Source: Rhizoctonia solani (taxonomy: Eukaryota > Basidiomycota > Agaricomycetes > Cantharellales > Ceratobasidiaceae). Taken from it: a stretch of DNA of 64,000 nucleotides. Numbering within the stretch: position 1 is the first letter of the stretch; every line of letters begins with the position of its first letter. The stretch lies in the NCBI RefSeq assembly GCF_016906535.1, contig NC_057385.1:1426001-1490000 (forward strand), in the 5' to 3' direction. Of this stretch, positions 36,901 through 47,359 are shown piece after piece. Below the pieces are notes generated by a model. The model ran no database searches, was not told where the DNA came from, and saw only the letters and a list, made by a program, of their open reading frames with translations. The translations under genes were made by a program, and so were the position numbers.

Positions 36901-39161
36901 GATACCGATACTACCAAGGTATGAGTGAAATAAAACAGTCAGGAGAAATAGCCGAATTCACATGGTATCAATTTCAGCTTGCTTGCGCGAGAAATCGGCC
37001 CGTTTTAATCCAAGCTTAGCCCTCGTCTCGGCCTGGCTTTGTAGGTCAGCTAACTTTTGCTGAAGACGCTCACGTTCGTCGGTCTTTATTCCGAGGGCAT
37101 TAGTGCGCTCCGCAATTTGAGATTCAAATGAAGATTCCTGGGCGGCAGCTTTTGCAGCTGACAATCGGTCGTATGCATCTAGTACGGCACTTGCTGCTAG
37201 TTTCAACTCGGTTTCGAGCAGTCGAAGGGTGTCAAGCGACGTCTCAGCGGTGGATATCTGACTACGGTTCCGTTGCTGAGTGAAGGGTCCTTGGTTATCG
37301 TAGTGTACCAGCGGATAAAATTACTAGCATACCATTTGCGTCTTCAGAGTTTCCTTTTCATGCTTTAGAGCATTTCTTCGGTTTGCAGCTCTGTTTTCTG
37401 CTTTGGTATTCGTTACTTTTAACCTCGTATTCATTCTGCAGGGTTGAGCAGTTAATATATCGCAGGAAACTGAGCGCGGGATATATACCTGTAAACGCTC
37501 CAGCTCAAGTGCCTGTGCTCGAGCCATCTCTCCCAGTCTGGCATTGAACTCTACAACCGAATCTCTATCCAGAGATCCGTTGGCGCTTGTATTGGGCCGA
37601 ATCCCATATTTGGTGCCAATATTGTTGATTTCTGTATCTCTTTGAATAATGTTTTGTTCGTGGTTCTATACGATGATTGAAAGCACGGGTACAAAGGCAA
37701 AATGCCGTTTGGCGTTGAGTATATTGCAATTCGTATTAGTTTGACGCACTTTTGCCTGTCCCCGCATTTCACCACACATATTAACTGCTTCTTGGTGATC
37801 TTGACGAGCCTCGGCGAGGCTATCCTCTTCCTGAAGCAATTCGGTGGCTTTAGTGGCTCGTTTGGTCCGCTGGTTGGCGCAATGGGCGTCATAATTGTCC
37901 ACTTTGGACTTCAACACATCCGTTGGGTCTACCCGAGTCAAGGTTAGATGTTACATCAAGCACGAAGCTTGAATTACCATCTACAAGCGTCACCGTTTTC
38001 TTCAATTCCTCCATGTTCAGGATAACCTGGGATCGGCGCTCTTCCAAATGCTCCACTTTTAGAAATATTTGCTGGAACCGAGTAGCGGAGTCATAGAACT
38101 TCGTGTAGCCGCAACTTGAGGTCCAAGCCAGCCTCTGTTCCTCTGACTCCTGAGTCTTCTCTGCAACCTGGTTAGTAAGTTCGTCTATCTTAGATTTGAG
38201 CTATTTAGATCATCAGTACAACAAACGAGCCAGGCGCAAATGCATAACATTACCCTATCAGCGTGTGCCTTCTCCAGACCCAAACTATGCAACCGTTCTT
38301 TGTCTTTTAGATCTGCAACCCGCTCCTTCCTCAGCGATTTGATGTTATCAAGAGCTTTGGTGTATCGTGTAGCTTCAAAAATATCGTCGAATTTTTTTGA
38401 GAACCGAAGCTTCCGCAAGTGGCCAGTAACTATCTTCTTGATGACAAAAGATGACATTTTCTAGCACGGATTTGCTAATCCTAGAAGATGGGGAATCTCT
38501 GCATCGAGTTCTGCGCATTTTGTAGATATGACACCGCGCTTGAGGAGAGATAGAGTCAATTTAATTTAAAAACTCATGTCCACGCTCACCTTATTATTGT
38601 CTTTAGCACCATCTGACGTTGCTAATATTCCTTCAAGAGTTTTCATGGTCATTTTTGCTTTGGTCACCGTAACAGCCAGATTACGGACGGCCAGCATGCG
38701 AGTCCGATTAGCAGCGAAAAACCGTAACTTAACCTGTGCCTTGACTTCTTCTCGTTTGCCATCTTTTTGGAACACCATTCTTATCGGGCAAAGCAAGAAC
38801 TGCAGCAAACTGACACCTTGGGGTCATGAACGAAAGCGCCACCCCGGGTATTAGGTGGCTGTTCCCCTGTCGTGGCGTACTTCAGACACTCAATGATAGT
38901 CTATAATACCTGTCAGGATTTGTAGTATTATTTCGGTCCCGCAGTGCTTACTGTTTTACCACTCCCGTTGTGGCCAACGATCACCGTCACGGGAGAATAG
39001 AATTCGATTACAGATACGCTTTTATCATCGAAAGAGCGGATGCCTCGAATAGCAAGCTTATTTAAGGACGCCCTATAATGTTTCACCTCGTAATCTTTCT
39101 TGGGGTCGTCTCGTTGACTGTTACTTACATAGTAGCGACGCGTCGACACTAGGGAAGCCAC
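33903..39161 (-). CDS. RAD50: DNA double-strand-break repair ATPase Rad50
   Basis: Rad50 is the SMC-like ATPase of the Mre11-Rad50-Nbs1 complex, which senses and tethers broken DNA ends and supports meiosis and telomeres. Near the start (39161) it reads [20 protein letters not shown] and the Walker A GHNGSGKT, then [21 protein letters not shown] long coiled coil follows (many short exons rich in Glu, Gln and Lys). The zinc-hook CVIC (about 36356-36369) sits midway, then a second coiled coil and the C-terminal ATPase half with signature [19 protein letters not shown], Walker B GILALDEP and the H-loop THDESF. The last intron (TG|GTATGT to ATAG) joins EYYW to [17 protein letters not shown], stop at 33905-33903. 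The Walker B continues NALD where TNLD is usual. Divergent to the helicase gene. Identity is certain; some exon ends are unresolved. Confidence 0.95.
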
Positions 39162-39192
39162 AACGCGAAGTATTATTCACGTGAGGCCTCAA

Positions 39193-40914
39193 GTCACGTG
39201 TAGCGATCAGAGATCGACCCGTGGGCTTGGGGTGCACACCGCGTTGAAGAAACAACCAAGTACAGAACCGGAAGATAACGGCATCATATCATCGCTTTGC
39301 CTAGATTTAGGGCATATTTTTGAAGTCGAGTTAAGAATTCCCTAATCAGGCAGTTATCATATATGCTATGATATCAATAGTTGCCACCGGACTATCGTTC
39401 TTTGCTCTAGCCCCAATAGAGCATGTTACCCGGCCTTGCGTAGCCCTAACAAAAACACTTCCGATTCGAAGGTTTACGCCGTTCTCTTTTGTCTTGCAGA
39501 TCATAACTGTAGTCCAAGCTATGTCCTGCCTCGTGCCCCCCAAGCCACCTTGGGAACTCTTGAGCGATTGAGAACTCTTCTTTTGGGATGAAAGGCTCAG
39601 CACCTTTAGCCTTCCATCGCTAGTGCCTCATTTATTCTATCTTCGAGTGGCTAAAGGGTTAGCCCTTTGTATAAAATACGGCTTATGGGGCTCTTTCGCA
39701 TTATGCCAGCACCTTGTCCCCTAACTTACTAAATGCCGGTGTGCAGCGAGTTACTAGCCCATGGCGTGTGCCATACGGACCTCTGCACGGCCTCTCATAT
39801 TCTTGATTTCTTCTGTTCATCGTGTAATATCATCTGACTCAGAGCGCACATTTAAATCACACTTGGGTGGTCGCAAGCATCGCGCCGCTACCAAAACGCC
39901 GACGCTTAGCAATTGCCTGGTGTGCTCCGTTATTCTCCCCAACTCTAACCATATACCTTAAACCAGCACTCTCAAGGAAGCGCCCATCAACGTCGTCTCT
40001 CCCAACTCGATGTTACTCCCGACCCTTGGTATACGGTAACAGAAGCAGAAGCTCCGATCAACTCGATTAGATGTGATACTTGCAATCAGAATATTCCACG
40101 AACATGGGCCTCACACATCTCTAAAGACAGCCACATCGGCGCTCAAGAGTGGCTAACTTTCAGTCAGTTTTGCGGGAGACTGAGAAGGACAAACATGGCG
40201 TGGAGGTCTCCCATGGCGTTGGAACCAATTCTACGACGGAGGCGCTGAAGTAGATTTCGGAACCATCGATCCCAACAACGCACAAGAGATCAAGAAGGTT
40301 GTTACTCTTCGGCTAAACACTCCCAGCAGACATAACCTGAAACTCAACCAGGCTAGCATCCTCAGCAGGACGCTCTTCCCGGGTTTCTCCTCGTAAGTGA
40401 TCTTGTTGATAGCCTTTCTCGCATTAATCGATTCATATAGGTTTCATGTCACTGAAATGGATCCTATTGCTTTGCCACTAAAGCGACTCGTTTCTTTACC
40501 TCTTTACTTCCGATCCCTAGGACATCGGGGTTACTTTGCTGATCGACTGGAGCTCACTTTCCATGACAAATCCCTCCGCAAATCCTTCACTATTACACGT
40601 CCACTTCGAGCAACAGTTGGAAATGTTACAGATCTTGAACAACTCCGTCCATCGGCTCCATATGTACGGCCTCCGCCAAAACCTCGAAGGGATCGAGAGA
40701 GAAGTTGGGTCGATGGGATTAAGCCTTCGAGTCAACGTATCGAATGGGTTGTGGAACTGCCCAAGGCCATCATGCCTTTTCAATTGCGATCAATTTGGAA
40801 AAGTCGTACTGGAGTAGACGCCAAGCTGACCAGAGTCAAACAGTTGCCTGGAATGCACGGGGATTTGATAGGCGCAGGCCCGCCATCATACGTCGCTTCT
40901 GGGAGACTTTGCTC
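39193..40914 (+). repeat. left copy of a 1.7-kb direct repeat
   Basis: This segment recurs at 45629-47359 in the same orientation. It begins 32 bases upstream of the RAD50 start codon and covers the whole RAD50/helicase intergenic region plus about the first 1.2 kb of the helicase gene. Both copies start with GTCACGTGTAGCGATCAG and share sequence to GGGAGACTTTGCTC. Differences are mostly 1-3-base indels, net 9 bases shorter here, with few substitutions. The retrotransposon starts directly after 40914. Confidence 0.93.
39733..40914 (+). pseudogene. broken 5' fragment of the MOV10-like helicase gene
   Basis: This is the left repeat copy of the helicase 5' region, from the ATG at 39733 to the LINE junction. 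It keeps recognisable pieces (HLGGRKHRAATKTP in shifted frames; LPLKRLVSLPLYFRSLGHRG). However, small indels relative to the right copy (near 39833, 39948, 40103, 40136 and 40232, among others) break the reading frame repeatedly. It stops before the helicase core, so it cannot encode a helicase. Whether it is a real decayed duplicate or an uncorrected assembly copy cannot be settled from sequence alone. Confidence 0.8.
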
Positions 40915-43363
40915 CGATTGGGATGACGCAGGTGAGGTATAGGATGCGCGCGTGTTTGATGGTAAGTCCGCGCTGTGTGTGGCTAGCATTCCTAGTCCAG
41001 CTATGATGGCTTTAGCTTTGTTGGTGGAGTTAGAGATATGCTCTTTGAACTGAGCTTCCTATCTAAGTAGAAACCTAGCCAACGAATGCATCCTTGGGGC
41101 AGTATGGTATAATTCTTGCATTCAGGGTAGGTGAAGACTGGGGTTGGAAGAGTGGTTAGTGGCGGTAGAAATGTATTAGTCAGACTTATCAATTTCAAAT
41201 TCTAATCCAAGTGGGAGGCTATGTGAGACACCCGATGGCTATCCGCCGCATTGTACCACATTATACTCATGAGACTTCCCCCACGCCAAAATGGTGAAGT
41301 CGTCTATGTAGGCAAAGAACTGTGCGTGTGGGTCTTGCGCAGCAATTAGGAGTGGGGGGAGTAATGAGGATAAAATGGGGGATAGAGGAAACCTTGGGGA
41401 ATTCCCACAGTGGGAGGGCTAGGAGGGCAGAGGTGACGTCCACTCTAAATTGCGCAGTTCTATGGCTGAGGTAAGATCTGAGCCAATTGCAAATTTGATG
41501 GGTACCCCATGCAATCCAGAGTGTAAATTAGCCTCCTGTGATCCACGTTGTTGAAGTATCCAGATACGTCCAGGGTGATGAGTGAGACCCTGTGGTGGAC
41601 TTCCAGTGTGATTTGATGTCGTGGATCATGCATAGCCCAGCGTCGGTGCAAGATGTGATGTCTTTACCCCCAAACTGGCTGTGTGGGATGAGTGAATGCT
41701 TGCCAGCCTCAGAGGTGATTCGAGTTGTGATAACCTTCTCTAGAAGTTTGGATAGCGTCTCTAGTAGAGCGATGGGACGATAGTTTTTGGGTAGTGATGT
41801 CTTGGCGACGGGCTTTGGGATGGGCAATGACGCAGTTACGCAGCACTGAGGGATGATATCCAATTCTCAAGCAGAGGTTGAATAGGTTGACAAAGATACT
41901 AGTGTTGCACCAGAAGGCCCATTTGAGGAGCCTGTAGTTTGAGCCAAATGCGCCAGGGGAGGATTTGTTGGAAGTGCATTTGATGGCGTTAGCAATTTCG
42001 TCTGTGGATATCTCCTGGAATGGGCGTTGGTCATGGCCCTGATTCCTAGTGGATGTAGAGATATATTAGGGTTGGCAATAGACGGAAAGAATTGCTTAGC
42101 CAGATTTCGGCTTTGTGGTGCGGGTGCGTGGCTGTGAGGCCTCCATTGGGGCTTTTGATCGGGGGCAGTAAGGACCGGCGCTTCCCCTGGAACCATTTGA
42201 GCGACTCGAAGACTTTGGACGTGCGGATTTCGGCGAGTATGCGATCTCCGTGGCTTCGACGTGCGTCTGATGGCGCCGCGTAACGTTGAGCGAAGTGTTC
42301 TCGGGTGCGGTTCTCGGGGTTATGTTTGAGGTCGTTGAGCGCGCCTGACACTCGGCGTTCCACCATGGGGATCGCGGCGGTCCGTTACCTTTCTTTTCTT
42401 GTTGCCGTCGGGCATTGTTTTGATCGTCGCGGTTGACATGGCCTCCAGGATCGCCCCCGTGATCAAGTCGGCGTCTTCGGCGGTATTGGGGTCTTCGGGG
42501 AGGTCAAATTTCTTGAGGGCTTTGGCGTATGCTTCGACCCATTTGTCCTCCCGCTTGGGGTCGATTGGCCTGTGCGACGTGAGAATCGCTTCTTCAACAG
42601 GTTCGTCTTGATCGAACGGCTGGATGACCATGTGATGGCCATGTGGTCCGAGCCGATGATCTGCCGGTCGATGGCGTGTCTACTTCCCAGTTGAAGTCGG
42701 GCCACGCCTCGACGGCCCTATTGTTAAGAAACGTAAGATCGATAATAGAGTTGGAAGCGGGTTAGAAGCAATGCGGGTGGGGTGCGAGGTGTGGTTCATA
42801 ATTGTGAGGTCGTTGAACTCAGCGTAATCTCTAAACTCCTTTCCGTTTGGTTCGGGTGTCTGTTTTTCCATTTGGAACCGTCTAGGGCCCAGTCTGGGTG
42901 GTGGAGGTTGAAGTCGCCTGTGAGGATGAGAGGTCGATCGATCGGTATGATTTCGTGGTGAGGTGATTTATGGTTCTGTGTGCCTCTTTTCCGTGTGCGT
43001 AGACGTTGACGATGGTGAATTTGTGGTTGTCGAGGAAGAGGTCAACTGCGAGGATATCGCGGTGAATCGGGACGCAGTTTGAGAATTGGGCATGAATGTT
43101 GCGCTCTTTTCGGATATATAGCGACGCTGGGCCCTTTTTCGTCGGTGAAGCCCGGGGGGATGATGCATAAGAAATTATTAGAGTTAGTGGTGCCATAAAT
43201 ATTATGAAGAGTGGGGTCGATATTCTTTTGGAGCCAATACGACCCACCAGATGTCCTGAAAAATAAAAATGTCAAAGTGCGCGTATAGGGGTTCGTTGAG
43301 CAGGGCGTGCATGCGCGGGTTGCAGCCTGCGACGTTAAGTTGGATGCAGTGTCTTTCAGTCAT
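40915..43363 (-). pseudogene. LINE ORF2, endonuclease plus reverse transcriptase
   Basis: ORF2 probably begins at 43363 (MTERHCIQLNVAG), matching the first strand of APE-like endonucleases. Endonuclease blocks include FTIVNVYAHG, GDFNLHHPDW and GSDHMAITW. The reverse transcriptase shows PKPVAKTSLPKNYRPIALLE, then LITLDVSGYFNNVDH, the catalytic YIDD and IRWLGFYLDRKL. It breaks off at ILYLTCVIPI against repeat sequence. RNase H, usual downstream in Tad1-like elements, is absent. Frames are interrupted by shifts and stops, so it is inactive as read. Confidence 0.78.
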
Positions 43364-45605
43364 TGCGGTTTGCGGACCGGTTAGCAACAATTTGCGTGAT
43401 GGGGCGTCGGAATTCGGACATCTTGGGGCAATCAGGGGTATTGAAACGATGGCCGTGGAGGCTGCAGGACGTGCAGTAGACGCATTCGCACGGGTTGCCT
43501 TTGCCGTCACGGATACAGCGAGGGCAGTTGTCCGCGTTGTGTTCTTCGTTGTGTGGTTGTTACGTCCGCATTTGTGGCAGCGGGGTTTTTTGGTTCGGCA
43601 TTGGCGTTCGGTGTGTCCGTAGCGGACGCATTTCGAGCAGGTTTGGAGTAGAGGTTTTGGGTTGAACTTCTTGATTTCGCATTTCCTGCCGTAAATGTAT
43701 AGGGTAGGTGAGCTCATTAGACGGGCCGAGGTGAGACCTCCTGCGTCTTCGAAGGCAAACGAGACAGTAGAGGCGTTGCGTCCCTCGGCTTGTAATCGCG
43801 CGGGGTCTGCTAGCCAGTCGGGTGCGAGGGTAAGTTTGACTGAGCCAAATTTGGCGGAGTCAGGGAAGGCTTCGTTGAGGAGCTGTGTTAGCTCCTCGCG
43901 GTTGCGCATGCGTTGGAGAGAGCCGCCCATCCGGTGGGGACGTTGGTGACGACAAGTCTGCTCCATGGGACCTCAGGTCCGAATTCGTACTCAGGAAGGC
44001 GAAGCCGATCCATGAGCAGAGGTATGGCGTTTTCAATCGCCGTAATGGAGACATTGTTAGAAAATGAAAGATGGAGGCTCGCCTTTAGTGACCATCGGAC
44101 TCTGGTGAGTCTACCTTGCCGAGGTTGCGGTTTGCGGCATCAAGGCATTCTCGCATGGCCACGAATATGCTTTCGGGGTTTGGTTGTGTGACTGGTAGAG
44201 TCTTAAAGCGAACAACAAAATTCTTGTCGTCGCTCTGTGCGGGCGCCGGTTTGGCGATATCCCTCTTGATGGCTGCGGCAATGTTAGAGGCTTGACCTCC
44301 GGGGCTTTGGCTGGTGCCTTTGCCGCAACATTGGCAAAGCTGGGACGCGTTTGTGGAGGGTTGACGGTTGGGGCAGGACTTGGGTTAGGTGTATGTTTGT
44401 TTCTAGACGTGCTCGCTTGTGCAGTGTGTACCTGCGGCGATTTGCCTTCGAGCTTGTCTAGTCGGGACTTGATGTCGTCGAGCTGCCCCATCTTGGTTAA
44501 AATCGCCTGGAGCATGGAATGAGTGGGATCGGTGATGGCCGGGTGTGTCGGCGCTGGTTGGCTTGTGTATCCTCCCCACTCGCTGGTTTGGCGTCGGATC
44601 CCCAGCAGATTTCGGTGGTTAGGGGGTTAGGTTGGTTCGGGCCGGGTTCGGGTTCGCCCATGTGTGTGTCTCCTCTTCGTCTTGCTTCATCGGTGATTCC
44701 GGACGACTTGGTCCTGCTTCCGTGCCGTTATACAGCGCGTTTTCTGCGATTGAAGAGATTGGTTGCCGAGTTTTTCGATTTTTTGAATGAATGAATTCGT
44801 GCTGTTCTTTTCTTCGTCGGTATCGTCATATAGTTGTCTGTTCTCGATGATGTTGGCGATGGCTTGGTTGGTGATGGTGTAGTATTGATGCAGCGTTCAA
44901 GGGCTTCGTTGTCGGGGTAGCCGGCCTCGAGGCGTTTAAACCAGTGTAGCTCTTGGCTGCTGAAGACCCAATCTTCCATGGGGGTGACTTGTCTTTCGGT
45001 GGGTCTCGTGCGGTTTCGGGTGGGGGTGGTTGATCCTGGCCTAGATACTGCCTTCTCTTCAACGTATGTGATTTTGGGAGGGCTAGAAGAGGGTTCATCG
45101 TCCAACGTATATTCCGTGAGTTGCGCTAGCGCCGCGCCGGCATCTCTAACCTGTTCTGACTCTTGTGAGGAGCTGATGACCAGTGTGATGCCTGCGTTTG
45201 CGACGACGGAGCTTCTCGGCGGGCTTGCGACGAGAGGAACAGTGGGGGGTGGGCTAAGGGTATAGTCCGAGATGCGGTCAGTTTCGGCTAGCGCGCTAGC
45301 GACTGCCTCTTGTGTGCCTCCGCTAGGGATGGCAGAGAAAGGATTTTTGTATACAGGCTTACGGTTAGGGACATTTGCTATTTTTCTGGGTTTTTTGTCG
45401 GAATCATCGGATGCGTAAATAGATATGGAGTCATTCGAGTCATTGTTTTTGGGTTTTTGATAACTTTTCTAACAGTCGGGTAATCAGAAGCAATATCATG
45501 TTCGTGTATGCCAGTCAAATCAGAGGTAGAACGAGTAGAACGACGCAAAATGTTCGAAAAGCGCGAGCTAATGCCTTTGCCCTTGGGCTCAGGATTGTCG
45601 GTCAT
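43364..45605 (-). pseudogene. LINE ORF1, gag-like with CCHC knuckle
   Basis: ORF1 opens at 45605 (MTDNPEPKGKGISSRFSNIL), is rich in Ser, Thr and Pro, and passes a block LEAGYPDNEALERCINTT before a short coiled segment (MGQLDDIKSRLDKLEGKSP). A nucleic-acid-binding region follows (NFVVRFKTLPVTQPNPESIF). The zinc knuckle CSKCVRYGHTERQC fits CX2CX4HX4C and is followed by a second, incomplete CHKC knuckle. Frames change several times, so no full product is expected. It overlaps or abuts ORF2 at 43363. Confidence 0.75.
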
Positions 45606-45616
45606 GGTCGTGGCGT

Positions 45617-45636
45617 CACGTGCCACGTGTCACGTG
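45617..45636. promoter_or_regulatory. three CACGTG palindromes at the right repeat junction
   Basis: CACGTG occurs at 45617-45622, 45624-45629 and 45631-45636. At the left junction the motif occurs at 39178-39183 and 39195-39200. CACGTG is the E-box bound by bHLH factors of the Pho4/Cbf1 kind in fungi. It may be a control site of the RAD50/helicase promoter, a junction microhomology, or both. A regulatory role is inference. Confidence 0.4.
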
Positions 45637-47359
45637 TAGCGATCAGAGATCGACCCGTGGGCTTGGGGTGCACACCGCGTTGAAGAAACAACCAAGTACA
45701 GAACCGGAAGATAACGGCATCATATCATCGCTTTGCCTAGATTTAGGGCATATTTTGAAGTCGAGTTAAGAATTCCCTAATCAGGCAGTTAGCATCATAT
45801 ATGCTATGATATCAATAGTTGCCACCGGACTATCGTTCTTTGCTCTAGCCCCAATAGAGCACATGTTACCCGGCCTTGCGTAGCCCTAACAAAACACTTC
45901 CGATTCGAAGGTTTACGCCGTTCTCTTTTGTCTTGCAGATCATAACTGTAGTCCAAGCTATGTCCTGCCTCGTGCCCCCAAGCCACCTTGGGAACTCTTG
46001 AGCGATTGAGAACTCTTCTTTTGGGATGAAAGGCTCAGCACCTTTAGCCTTCCATCGCTAGTGCCTCATTTATTCTATCTTCGAGTGGCTAAAGGGTTAG
46101 CCCTTTGTATAAAATACGGCTTATGGGGCTCTTTCGCATTATGCCAGCACCTTGTCCCCTAACTTTACTAAATGCCGGTGTGCAGCGAGTTACTGGCCCA
46201 TGGCGTGTGCCATACGGACCTCTGCACGGCCTCTCATATTCTTGATTTCTTCTGTTCATCGTGTAATATCATCTGTGACTCAGAGCGCACATTTAAATCA
46301 CACTTGGGTGGTCGCAAGCATCGCGCCGCTACCAAAACGCCGACGCTTAGCAATTGCCTGGTGTGCTCCGTTATTCTCCCCAACTCTAACCCATATACCT
46401 TAAACCAGCACTCTCAAGGAAGCGCCCATCAACGTCGTCTCTCCCAACTCGATGTTACTCCCGACCCTTGGTATACGGTAACAGAAGCAGAAGCTCCGAT
46501 CAACTCGATTAGATGTGATACTTGCAATCAGAATATTCCACGAACAGTCTGGGCCTCACACATCTCTAAAGACAGCCACATTCGGCGCTCAAGAGTGGCT
46601 AACTTTCAGTCAGTTTTGCGGGAGACTGAGAAGGACAAACATGGCGTGGAGGTCTCCTATGGCGTTGGAACCAATTCTACCGACGGAGGCGCTGAAGTAG
46701 ATTTCGGAACCATCGATCCCAACAACGCACAAGAGATCAAGAAGGTTGTTACTCTTCGGCTAAACACTCCAGCAGACATAACCTTGAACTCAACCAGGCT
46801 AGCATCCTCAGCAGGACGCTCTTCCCGGGTTTCTCCTCAGTAAGTGATCTTGTTGATAGCCTTTCTCGCATTAATCGATTCATATAGGTTTCATGTCACT
46901 GAAATGGATCCTATTGCTTTGCCACTAAAGCGACTCGTTTCTTTACCTCTTTACTTCCGATCCCTAGGACATCGGGGTTACTTTGCTGATCGACTGGAGC
47001 TCACTTTCCATGACAAATCCCTCCGCAAATCCTTCACTATTACACGTCCACTTCGAGCAACAGTTGGAAATGTTACAGATCTTGAACAACTCCGTCCATC
47101 GGCTCCATATGTACGGCCTCCCCCAAAACCTCGAAGGGATCGAGAAGAGAAGTTGGTCGATGGGATTAAGCCTTCGAGTCAACGTATCGAATGGGTTGTG
47201 GAACTGCCCAAGGCCATTATGCCTTTTCATTGCGATCATTTTGGAAAGTCGTACTGGAGTAGACGCCAAGCTGACCAGAGTCAAACAGTTGCCTGGAATG
47301 CACGGGGATTTGATAGGCGCGGCCCGCCGTCATACAGTCGCTTCTGGGAGACTTTGCTC
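45629..47359 (+). repeat. right copy of a 1.7-kb direct repeat
   Basis: Counterpart of 39193-40914, 1,731 bases, same orientation. This copy keeps the helicase reading frame open and continues into the rest of the gene. It also keeps the TATA-like element upstream of the start codon, so it is the functional-looking copy. Confidence 0.93.
46108..46116 (+). promoter_or_regulatory. TATA-like element of the helicase gene
   Basis: TATAAAATA lies 55 bases upstream of the helicase ATG at 46172. The same motif precedes the ATG in the left copy. The position suits a fungal core promoter, but transcription start is unknown. Confidence 0.4.

Larger units (their letters stand above)
40915..45628 (-). 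mobile_element. LINE-type (non-LTR) retrotransposon, truncated and decayed
   Basis: A minus-strand element of about 4.7 kb lies between the two direct repeats. From its 5' (right) side it carries a gag-like ORF1 with a CCHC zinc knuckle. ORF2 follows, with an APE-type endonuclease (LILTGDFNLHHPDW) and a reverse transcriptase (NYRPIALLETLSKLLEKVI; VSLITLDVSGYFNNVDHRRL; FAYIDD near 41300-41320). The gene order matches fungal Tad1-like LINEs, though the clade is inferred. Reading frames are broken at several places. The 3' side ends inside the reverse transcriptase thumb region (ILYLTCVIPI) with no 3' UTR and no poly-A tail. The 5' side has only about 20 bases before ORF1. The element is therefore cut at both ends. 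Confidence 0.9.

Noticed and set aside
43269..44794. Plus-strand open frames across the retrotransposon
   Set aside because: They lie antisense to recognisable gag and endonuclease motifs and show no family resemblance.
40915..45628. LTR retrotransposon with the 1.7-kb repeats as LTRs
   Set aside because: The repeats are gene promoter and helicase coding sequence, lack TG...CA ends, and the internal part has APE endonuclease and LINE-type reverse transcriptase, with no protease or integrase.
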